This document shows positions 1-5,084 of a stretch of 5,084 bases of DNA, one piece after another. Position numbers and translations under genes: made by a program. The stretch covers positions 1-5,084 of the forward strand of contig DXDV01000051.1 in assembly GCA_019115345.1 (NCBI GenBank). Reading direction: 5' to 3'. The notes beneath the pieces were generated by a model. It was not told the DNA's origin. It saw only the letters and a program-made list of their open reading frames with translations, and did not search any database. How positions within the stretch are numbered: position 1 is the stretch's first letter; every line of letters begins with the position of its first letter. This DNA comes from Candidatus Intestinimonas stercorigallinarum. Lineage in GTDB: Bacteria; Bacillota; Clostridia; Oscillospirales; Oscillospiraceae.

Positions 1-88
1 GGGCGGAGTGAATCCGCCCTGCGGCAAGGTTTTCGCCCATGGCGAAAACGCTTGGACGCGCCTTCGGCGCGGGCCCGCTTCGCGGGCC
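1..88. repeat. Cluster of four short palindromes downstream of nadE
   Basis: Four hairpins lie almost end to end. The first is GGGCGGA/TCCGCCC (1-7 with 13-19, 5-nt loop). The second is CAAG-GTTTTCGCC (25-37) pairing with GGCGAAAAC-CTTG (41-54), with one bulged base at 50 and a 3-nt loop. The third is CGCGCC/GGCGCG (57-62 with 66-71), and the fourth GGCCCGC/GCGGGCC (72-78 with 82-88); these last two share a TTC loop. They lie 18 bp past the nadE stop codon. None is followed by a clear U-tract on either strand, so they are not textbook intrinsic terminators. They may still act as 3'-end stabilisers or weak terminators for nadE, or be REP-like dispersed palindromes. The pairing is seen directly; the role is inference. 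Nothing else is visible in the first 106 bases. Confidence 0.6.
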
Positions 89-106
89 GGGGCGACTGGG
101 GAAAGG

Positions 107-2029
107 CTACTGCAATTCTTCCAGCTCTGCCATCCACAGAGCCGCCACCGCGTCGGACGGCATCCGCCAGTCGCCCCGGGGGGACAGGGTAACGGAGCCC
201 ACCTTGGGGCCGTCGGGCAGGCAGGATCGCTTGAACTGCTGGGAGAAGAACCGGCGGTAGAAGGTCTTTTCCCACTTGAGGAGGGTGGCGCGGTCGTAGC
301 TCCGGCCGAAGGCGTGCTCGGCCAGCCGCAGCACCTTCCGGGGCGGGAAGGCCCAACGGACGGCGTAGCAGAGGAAGAAGTCGTGGAGCTCGTAGGGGCC
401 CACCAGGTCCTCGGTCTTCTGGGCGATCTGCCCCTCGATGGCGGGGAGGAGCTCCGGGGAGACGGGGGTGTCCAGGATGTCGGAGAGGACGGTGGAGAGC
501 TGGGGGTCCTCCTGCTCCTTGTCGTCGCTGATGAAGCTCACCAGGTGGCGCACCAGGGTCTTGGGGATGCCGGCGTTGACGGCGTAGCTGCTCATGTGGT
601 CGCCGTTGTAGGTGCACCAGCCCAGGGCCAGCTCGGAGAGGTCGCCGGTGCCGATGACCAGGCCGCCCGTCTGGTTGGCGATGTCCATGAGGACCTGGGT
701 GCGCTCCCGGGCCTGGCCGTTTTCAAAGGTCACGTCGTGGTCGGACATGGACTGGCCGATGTCCTCGAAGTGGACCTTCACCGCCCGGCCGATGTCGATG
801 GTCTTCAGGGTGCAGCCCAGCCGCTCGGCCAGGAGCACCGCGTTGGACTTGGTCCGGTCGGTGGTGCCGAAGCAGGGCATGGTGACGGCGATGATGTCGG
901 TGGCGGGGCGCTGGAGCATCTGCATGGCCACCGCCGTGATGAGGACGGCCAGGGTGGAGTCCAGCCCGCCGGAGAGCCCCACCACCGCCGTCTTGGCGCC
1001 GGTGTGCTCCAGCCGCTTCTTGAGGCCCAGGGCGGCCACGTACAAGATCTCGTTGCACCGCTCCGCCCGGTCGGCCTTGTCGGCGGGGACGAAGGGGGTG
1101 GGGGACACGGGCCGGGTCAGGTGGGTGTCGCTGAGGTCCAGGCCGAAGGAAATGCGGCGGCACTCCCGGCCGGGGCCGCCCCGGTAGGTGTTCATCCGCT
1201 GCCGTTCATAGACCAGCCGGTCTACGTCGATCTCGCTGACGGTGAGGCCGGCGGCAAAGCGCTGCTCGGTCAGGAGGACCCCGTTTTCGGCGATCATGTT
1301 GTGTCCGCCGAAGACCAGGTCGGTGGAGGACTCGCCCTCCCCGGCGTCGGCGTAGACATAGCCGCACAGCAGCCGGCCCGACTGCCCCGCCACCAGGGAC
1401 CGGCGGTAGGCGGCCTTGCCCACCGTCTCGTTGGAGGCGGAGAGGTTCAGGATCAGGGTGGCCCCCGCCCGGGCCGCCCGGATGGAGGGGGGCTCGGGGG
1501 CCCACAGGTCCTCGCAGATCTCCACCCCGATGACCAGATGGGGCATGTCGCCGCAGGCAAACAGGCCGGTATCCGACAGGGATACCTCCCGGCCGCACAG
1601 CGGGACGGCGGCGTCCACCCCGGCCCCCGAGGCAAACCACCGCTGCTCGTAGAACTCCCCGTAGTTGGGCAGATAGGTCTTGGGCACCAGGCCCAAAATC
1701 TCTCCGCTCTGTATCACGGCGGCGCAATTATACAGCTTGTTGTCCCATTTGTTCCACACCGGCAGGCCCACGGCGGTCACCATGTCCAGGTTCTTGGTGG
1801 CCTCCAGAATGGTGGCAAGGCCCTCCTCCGCCCCCCGGAGCAGGGTGGGCTGGAGGAAGAGGTCCCCGCAGGTGTAGCCGGTGAGGCACAGCTCGGGGAG
1901 AGCCAGGACCTTTACCCCCTGCTTCGCGGCCTCCCGCATGAGGGTGAAGATCTGCTCGGCGTTATAGCGGCAGTCGGCCACCCGGATGGCCGGGGTGCCG
2001 GCGGCGACTTTCACAAAACCATCGCGCAT
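107..2029 (-). CDS. nadE: Glutamine-dependent NAD+ synthetase (NadE, glutamine-hydrolysing)
   Basis: This 640-aa cytoplasmic enzyme makes NAD+ from deamido-NAD+ (nicotinic acid adenine dinucleotide), ATP and glutamine, the last step of NAD biosynthesis. Residues ~5-275 form a nitrilase-fold glutaminase with the Glu-Lys-Cys triad visible: E46 in LALPELCLTGY, K117 in VPKTYLPNYGEFYE and C172 in GVEICEDLW. It releases ammonia, which in characterised homologues travels through a tunnel to the synthetase domain. Residues ~320-640 form the ATP-pyrophosphatase synthetase domain, with the PP-loop SGGLDS at 353-358 and the downstream GTGDLSELALGW motif at ~460-471. The length and domain order match the long bacterial two-domain NadE (as in Mycobacterium tuberculosis), not the short ammonia-only form. 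The ATG start at 2029 is supported by an AGGAGG site 8 nt upstream and a promoter just beyond. The stop is TAG. It appears monocistronic within the window. No frameshift or missing catalytic residue is seen. Confidence 0.96.
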   Translation of the reverse strand: MRDGFVKVAAGTPAIRVADCRYNAEQIFTLMREAAKQGVKVLALPELCLTGYTCGDLFLQPTLLRGAEEGLATILEATKNLDMVTAVGLPVWNKWDNKLYNCAAVIQSGEILGLVPKTYLPNYGEFYEQRWFASGAGVDAAVPLCGREVSLSDTGLFACGDMPHLVIGVEICEDLWAPEPPSIRAARAGATLILNLSASNETVGKAAYRRSLVAGQSGRLLCGYVYADAGEGESSTDLVFGGHNMIAENGVLLTEQRFAAGLTVSEIDVDRLVYERQRMNTYRGGPGRECRRISFGLDLSDTHLTRPVSPTPFVPADKADRAERCNEILYVAALGLKKRLEHTGAKTAVVGLSGGLDSTLAVLITAVAMQMLQRPATDIIAVTMPCFGTTDRTKSNAVLLAERLGCTLKTIDIGRAVKVHFEDIGQSMSDHDVTFENGQARERTQVLMDIANQTGGLVIGTGDLSELALGWCTYNGDHMSSYAVNAGIPKTLVRHLVSFISDDKEQEDPQLSTVLSDILDTPVSPELLPAIEGQIAQKTEDLVGPYELHDFFLCYAVRWAFPPRKVLRLAEHAFGRSYDRATLLKWEKTFYRRFFSQQFKRSCLPDGPKVGSVTLSPRGDWRMPSDAVAALWMAELEELQ

Positions 2030-2037
2030 TGAAACGA

Positions 2038-2043
2038 CCTCCT
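2038..2043 (-). promoter_or_regulatory. Ribosome binding site of nadE
   Basis: On the minus strand AGGAGG, a perfect Shine-Dalgarno core, is followed by an 8-nt spacer and ATG at 2029-2027. This fixes the nadE start and indicates efficient initiation. Confidence 0.9.
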
Positions 2044-2058
2044 ATTCGCGTTGCTCCC

Positions 2059-2087
2059 ATTTTACCCCAAGGAAAAGGGGTTTGCAA
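2059..2087 (-). promoter_or_regulatory. Sigma-A type promoter of nadE
   Basis: Reading the minus strand, the -35 is TTGCAA (2087-2082, 4/6 consensus) and the -10 is TAAAAT (2064-2059, 5/6 consensus), separated by exactly 17 bp. Transcription would begin near 2052, giving a leader of only ~20 nt that contains the AGGAGG site. The spacer carries a small inverted repeat, ACCCC-N8-GGGGT (2064-2081), which could bind a regulator but may be chance. The promoter is predicted from sequence only. Confidence 0.7.
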
Positions 2088-2126
2088 GGAAAGCGGCGGG
2101 ATATGGAAAAAAGTTTCCGTTTGCCC

Positions 2127-2155
2127 TTGACAAAGGGGGGAGGGGCGCATATAAT
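2127..2155 (+). promoter_or_regulatory. Perfect-consensus sigma-A promoter of the P-type ATPase gene
   Basis: TTGACA (2127-2132) and TATAAT (2150-2155) are separated by exactly 17 bp, a 12/12 match to the housekeeping consensus. The transcript should start near 2161-2163, just before riboswitch helix P1 (5' strand from 2164), so the aptamer is essentially the first RNA made. A promoter this strong suggests that control is exerted after initiation, by the riboswitch, and not by weak initiation. Its -35 lies 39 bp from the -35 of the divergent nadE promoter. Confidence 0.9.
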
Positions 2156-2160
2156 TTGGT

Positions 2161-2256
2161 AGCGTTCAAAAGGGAGTAGTCGCAAGTTCCTCCTTCAACA
2201 TCACGGCCTCTGGCCTGGGGGAGGGCGCCGGCAACGGTGACAAGACTTTTGAGTAT
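2161..2256 (+). promoter_or_regulatory. yybP-ykoY family (manganese) riboswitch aptamer
   Basis: The leader contains the hallmarks of the yybP-ykoY family, which senses Mn2+ in the characterised cases. The 5' side has CAAAAGGGAGUAG (2167-2179; family consensus about GGGGAGUAG directly after P1). The 3' side has GACAAGAC (2239-2246) running into the closing helix. P1 is 9 bp: 2164-2172 (GUUCAAAAG) with 2246-2254 (CUUUUGAGU), including two G-U pairs. Inside are a possible CCUCC/GGAGG helix (2189-2193 with 2220-2224), a CAACA element (2196-2200), a GGCC-UCU-GGCC hairpin (2205-2215) and a GCCG-GCAA-CGGU hairpin with a GNRA-type loop (2227-2238). The P1 3' strand is reused by the terminator, so ligand binding should favour read-through. 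The family is recalled from memory of its consensus. Ligand identity and the exact internal fold are inference. Confidence 0.85.
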
Positions 2257-2298
2257 GTGCTTTGCCCAGGCGGAGCGTATACTCAAAAGTCTTTTTTT
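2242..2298 (+). terminator. Riboswitch-controlled intrinsic terminator (expression platform)
   Basis: AAGACTTTTGAGTAT (2242-2256) is perfectly complementary to 2279-2293, a 15-bp stem that runs into a U-tract (2292-2298). The pairing can continue inward through G-U and Watson-Crick pairs (2257-2265 with 2270-2278) to a 4-nt loop, giving about 24 bp in all. The 5' arm contains the complete 3' strand of aptamer helix P1 (2246-2254) and part of the conserved GACAAGAC, so the hairpin cannot coexist with the folded aptamer. This predicts termination without ligand and read-through with ligand. The hairpin lies ~70 nt before the ATPase start codon. Confidence 0.92.
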
Positions 2299-2350
2299 AT
2301 TGTTCCGGCAAGGGGATCGGCGGCTGCGCCCGGGGCAAGATAACCTGTAA

Positions 2351-2356
2351 AAGGAG
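2351..2356 (+). promoter_or_regulatory. Ribosome binding site of the P-type ATPase gene
   Basis: AAGGAG is followed by an 8-nt spacer and ATG at 2365. It decides the start: an in-frame GTG at 2356 overlaps the last base of this site and would have no RBS of its own, so the ATG is chosen. The site lies ~50 nt beyond the terminator U-tract, so control looks transcriptional and no direct occlusion of the RBS is evident. Confidence 0.88.
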
Positions 2357-2364
2357 TGTGCAGC

Positions 2365-4989
2365 ATGGAAAAAGCCTTTTTCAACCGCACCCCCGAGGAG
2401 ACCCTGGAGGCGGTGGAGTCCACCCGGACGGGCCTCACCTCCGCCCAGGCGGCGGAGCGGCTGGAGCGGTTCGGCAAAAACGCCCTGGCCGAGGGCAAGA
2501 AAAAATCGGGCCTCCAGGTCTTTCTGGAGCAGTTCAAGGACCTGCTGGTGGTCATCCTGCTGGTGGCCGCCCTCATCTCCGCCGTCTCCGGCAACGTGGA
2601 GAGCACCGTCGTCATCTTCGCCGTCCTCATCCTCAACGCCATCCTGGGCACCGTCCAGCACTTCAAGGCGGAAAAATCCCTGGAGAGCCTGAAGGCCATG
2701 TCGGCCCCCACGGCCAAGGTCCTGCGGGACGGCGCGCGGACCATGGTCCCCTCCGCCCAGATCGTCCCCGGCGACATCGTGGAGCTGGAGGCCGGCGACA
2801 TGGTGGTGGCCGACGGCCGCATCCTGGACAACTTCTCCCTCAAGGTCAATGAGAGCTCCCTCACCGGCGAGAGCGAGGGGGTGGAAAAGACCGACGACGT
2901 GATCCCCGGCGCCGAGGTGGCCCTGGGCGACCGGAAGAACATGGTCTTTTCCGGCTCTCTGGTGACCTACGGCCGGGCCACGGTGGTGGTCACCGGCACC
3001 GGCATGGACACCGAGCTGGGCAAGGTGGCCGCCCTCATGAACCAGACCCAGCAGCGCAAGACCCCCCTGCAGGAGAGCCTGGACAACTTCTCCGCCAAGC
3101 TGGCCATCGTCATCATGGTCATCTGCGCCCTGGTCTTCGGCCTGTCCCTCTACCGGGAGATGCCCATTCTGGACTCCCTCATGTTCGCCGTGGCCCTGGC
3201 GGTGGCCGCCATCCCCGAGGCCCTCTCCTCCATCGTCACCATCGTTCTGGCCCTGGGCACCCAGAAGATGGCCAAGGAGAACGCCATCATGAAGGACCTC
3301 AAGGCGGTGGAGAGCCTGGGGGCGGTGTCGGTGATCTGCTCGGACAAGACGGGCACCCTCACCCAGAACAAGATGACCCCCCAGAAGATCTACGCCGACG
3401 GCTCCCTCCTGGAGGGGGACGACCTGGACCTGGTCAATAACGTGCAGCGCCTGCTGCTCAAAGCGGCCCTTCTGGCCAGCGACGCCACCACCGACCCCGA
3501 GGCCGGCACCAGCATCGGCGACCCCACCGAGGTGGCCCTGGTGATGCTGGGCGACCGCATCGGGGTGGACGAGGTGGCCTACCGGGCCCAGCATCCCCGG
3601 CTGGGAGAGCTGGCCTTCGACTCCGACCGGAAGCTCATGAGCACCTTCCACGACATCGAGGGGGTGCCCACCCTCTACACCAAGGGGGCCATCGACGTCC
3701 TCCTGGACCGTTCCACCCACGTCCTCACCCGGGAGGGCCGGGCGCCCATGACCGCCGAGTGGCGGGAGCGCATCTCCCGGGTGAACATGGAGCTGTCCAT
3801 GGACGGCCTGCGGGTGCTGGCCTTCGCCTACCGGGAGCTGCCGGAGGGCCACGTCCTCACCCTGGACGACGAGCGGGACTTCACCTTCATCGGCCTGGTC
3901 TCCATGATCGACCCGCCCCGGCCCGAGGCCATCCAGGCCGTGGCCGACGCCAAGCGGGGCGGCATCCGCACCATCATGATCACCGGCGACCACAAGGTCA
4001 CCGCCTCCGCCATCGCCAAGCAGCTGGGCATCTTCCGGGAGGGGGATGAGGCCCTTTCCGGCGTGGAGCTGGACAACATGTCCGACCGGGACCTGGACGA
4101 GCGGCTGGAGAAGGTCTCGGTCTACGCCCGGGTCTCCCCCGAGAACAAGATCCGCATCGTCAAGGCATGGCAGCGCAAGGGCAAGATCGTCTCCATGACC
4201 GGCGACGGCGTCAACGACGCCCCCGCCCTCAAGGCCGCCGACATCGGCGTGGCCATGGGCATCACCGGCACCGAGGTAAGCAAGGACGCCGCCTCCATGA
4301 TCCTCTCTGACGACAACTTTGCCACCATCGTCAAGGCGGTGGTCAATGGCCGCGGCGTGTACACCAACATCAAAAACGCCATCAACTTCCTGCTCTCTGG
4401 CAACATGGCGGGTATCTACTGCGTGCTCATCACCTCCCTGCTGAACCTGCCCATGCCCTTCGCCGCCGTCCACCTGCTCTTTATCAACCTGCTCACCGAC
4501 TCCCTGCCCGCCATCGCCATCGGCGTGGAGCCCGCCCGGAAGGGCCTGCTGGACCAGAAGCCCCGCGACCCCAAGGAGCCCATCCTCAACCGGAGCCTCC
4601 TCACCCGCATCCTGGTCTACGGCGCCTGCATCGCGGCGGCCACCATGGCGGCCTTCCTCCTGGGCCTCAACGCCTCCAACGGCGGGGCCGGTCTGGCCTC
4701 CACCATGGCCTTCGCCACCCTGACCCTGGCCCGGCTCTTCCACGGCTTCAACTGCCGCGGAAACGAGAACATCTTCCGCCTGGGCCTTGGCAGCAACCGG
4801 GCCAGCCTGGGCGCCTTCGCCGCCGGCGTGGTGCTGCTGGCCGCCGTGCTGCTGATTCCCGGCCTCAACACCCTGTTCCAGGTTGCCCCCTTCACCCTGG
4901 CCCAGCTGGGCCAGATCGTCCTGCTGGCCTTCCTCCCCACCGTGGCCATCCAGATCTGGAAGGTGCTGCGGGACCACTGGAAAGCGTAA
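2365..4989 (+). CDS. P2A-type cation-transporting P-type ATPase, Ca2+/Mn2+ class, probable Mn2+ exporter
   Basis: This 874-aa integral membrane pump uses ATP to expel divalent cations. The domains run as follows: N-terminal cation-ATPase region (~1-50); TM1-2 (~57-99); actuator domain with TGES at 167-170; TM3-4 (~246-297); phosphorylation domain with DKTGTLT from D327; nucleotide-binding domain with GDPTE 385-389 and KGA 440-442; TGD 540-542 and TGDGVNDAP 612-620; then TM5-10 (~670-868). All catalytic motifs are intact and the length is normal for bacterial PacL/LMCA1-like pumps. Of the SERCA ion ligands, the TM4 Glu (E285, in PEALS rather than the usual PEGLP) and TM6 N708 and D712 are kept. 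The TM5 site-I Glu is replaced by G683, which suggests one ion per cycle. Automatic annotation would say calcium ATPase. The upstream yybP-ykoY riboswitch makes Mn2+ export likely, as for Lactococcus YoaB and pneumococcal MgtA. The pump class is certain; the transported ion is inferred. Confidence 0.95.
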   Translation: MEKAFFNRTPEETLEAVESTRTGLTSAQAAERLERFGKNALAEGKKKSGLQVFLEQFKDLLVVILLVAALISAVSGNVESTVVIFAVLILNAILGTVQHFKAEKSLESLKAMSAPTAKVLRDGARTMVPSAQIVPGDIVELEAGDMVVADGRILDNFSLKVNESSLTGESEGVEKTDDVIPGAEVALGDRKNMVFSGSLVTYGRATVVVTGTGMDTELGKVAALMNQTQQRKTPLQESLDNFSAKLAIVIMVICALVFGLSLYREMPILDSLMFAVALAVAAIPEALSSIVTIVLALGTQKMAKENAIMKDLKAVESLGAVSVICSDKTGTLTQNKMTPQKIYADGSLLEGDDLDLVNNVQRLLLKAALLASDATTDPEAGTSIGDPTEVALVMLGDRIGVDEVAYRAQHPRLGELAFDSDRKLMSTFHDIEGVPTLYTKGAIDVLLDRSTHVLTREGRAPMTAEWRERISRVNMELSMDGLRVLAFAYRELPEGHVLTLDDERDFTFIGLVSMIDPPRPEAIQAVADAKRGGIRTIMITGDHKVTASAIAKQLGIFREGDEALSGVELDNMSDRDLDERLEKVSVYARVSPENKIRIVKAWQRKGKIVSMTGDGVNDAPALKAADIGVAMGITGTEVSKDAASMILSDDNFATIVKAVVNGRGVYTNIKNAINFLLSGNMAGIYCVLITSLLNLPMPFAAVHLLFINLLTDSLPAIAIGVEPARKGLLDQKPRDPKEPILNRSLLTRILVYGACIAAATMAAFLLGLNASNGGAGLASTMAFATLTLARLFHGFNCRGNENIFRLGLGSNRASLGAFAAGVVLLAAVLLIPGLNTLFQVAPFTLAQLGQIVLLAFLPTVAIQIWKVLRDHWKA

Positions 4990-4999
4990 CCAAAATGCA

Positions 5000-5038
5000 A
5001 AAGCCGCCCCGGCGTCCGGAGGACGCCGGGGCGGCTTT
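5000..5038. terminator. Strong GC-rich hairpin terminator after the ATPase gene, possibly bidirectional
   Basis: AAGCCGCCCCGGCGTCC (5001-5017) pairs perfectly with 5021-5037, extended by A5000-T5038 to 18 bp, with a GGA loop. It starts 10 bp after the ATPase stop codon. The plus-strand U-tract is short (TTTCGTATT), but the stem is very stable. On the minus strand the hairpin is followed by TTTTGCATTTTGG, a better U-rich tail, so it could also end the convergent gene entering from the right. Confidence 0.85.
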
Positions 5039-5058
5039 CGTATTCATAAAATGACCGA

Positions 5059-5084
5059 TTAGAAGGTGGCGACCACGGCGCCCT
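5059..5084 (-). CDS. 3' end of a convergent gene cut by the window edge (unidentified)
   Basis: On the minus strand the last bases read GGC GCC GTG GTC GCC ACC TTC TAA, giving the C-terminus GAVVATF and a stop at 5061-5059. The codons show the same G/C-ending bias as the two full genes, and the reading frame ends 20 bp before a hairpin whose minus-strand side carries a U-rich tail. Both points fit a real convergent gene. Only seven residues are visible, so no function can be named, and chance cannot be excluded. Confidence 0.45.

Noticed and set aside
8..2032. A 674-codon open frame on the plus strand, antisense to nadE.
   Set aside because: It is the same composition shadow: Gly/Val/Ala/His-rich with no motif. 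It has no convincing RBS, and it covers a fully conserved NadE on the other strand.
2242..2298. The long inverted repeat considered as an insertion-sequence end or mobile-element terminus.
   Set aside because: It is directly followed by a U-tract, lies downstream of a promoter and aptamer, and shares a strand with P1. No transposase or target duplication is present.
2356..2364. Alternative GTG start three codons upstream for the ATPase.
   Set aside because: The GTG overlaps the AAGGAG site and has no Shine-Dalgarno of its own, whereas ATG at 2365 is at ideal spacing.
2262..2852. A 196-codon plus-strand frame starting in the riboswitch terminator and overlapping the ATPase start.
   Set aside because: It begins inside the terminator hairpin. 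Its sequence is Gly/Arg/Pro/His-rich out-of-frame translation of the ATPase, and it lacks an RBS, so it is not a credible leader peptide.
2062..4977. A 971-codon open frame on the minus strand, antisense to the whole ATPase gene and its leader.
   Set aside because: The ATPase on the plus strand has every family motif in order. The antisense product is a low-complexity Gly/His/Val/Asp/Gln-rich string with no recognisable domain, as expected when a gene with G/C-ending codons is read backwards. It also runs through the riboswitch and terminator.

Overview
The window looks like chromosomal DNA from a high-GC Firmicute, most likely a gut Clostridium-relative of the Oscillospiraceae/Flavonifractor type. 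The evidence is strong G/C preference at third codon positions, strong AGGAGG-type Shine-Dalgarno sites at textbook spacing, near-consensus sigma-A promoters and intrinsic terminators. The taxonomic guess is an inference from composition and protein style, not a database match.

Layout: positions 1-106 hold a cluster of four short palindromes. A complete minus-strand gene (107-2029) encodes a glutamine-hydrolysing NAD+ synthetase (nadE), a nitrilase-type amidase fused to an ATP-pyrophosphatase. The 335-bp divergent intergenic region (2030-2364) is the regulatory heart of the window. It holds the nadE promoter and RBS on the minus strand. On the plus strand it holds a perfect sigma-A promoter, a yybP-ykoY (manganese) riboswitch aptamer, an overlapping intrinsic terminator, and a Shine-Dalgarno site. 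A complete plus-strand gene (2365-4989) encodes a P2A-type, Ca2+/Mn2+-class cation-transporting P-type ATPase. It is followed by a strong GC-rich hairpin (5000-5038). At the right edge the last seven codons of a convergent minus-strand reading frame appear to enter the window.

How it works together: nadE and the ATPase are divergently transcribed from separate promoters and have no obvious metabolic link; NadE finishes NAD+ biosynthesis in the cytoplasm. The ATPase reads as a riboswitch-controlled metal exporter. The first transcribed bases lie just before aptamer helix P1, and the 3' strand of P1 (2246-2254) is also part of the 5' arm of a perfect 15-bp terminator stem. Aptamer and terminator are therefore mutually exclusive, which predicts that Mn2+ binding prevents termination and turns on the pump. 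The pump keeps the site-II ligands of SERCA-like pumps (TM4 Glu, TM6 Asn and Asp) but has Gly at the site-I glutamate position, which fits a single-ion Ca2+/Mn2+ pump. No new class of system is evident. The riboswitch plus single-site ATPase unit is the most interesting content. Very long open frames antisense to both genes were examined and rejected as composition shadows.
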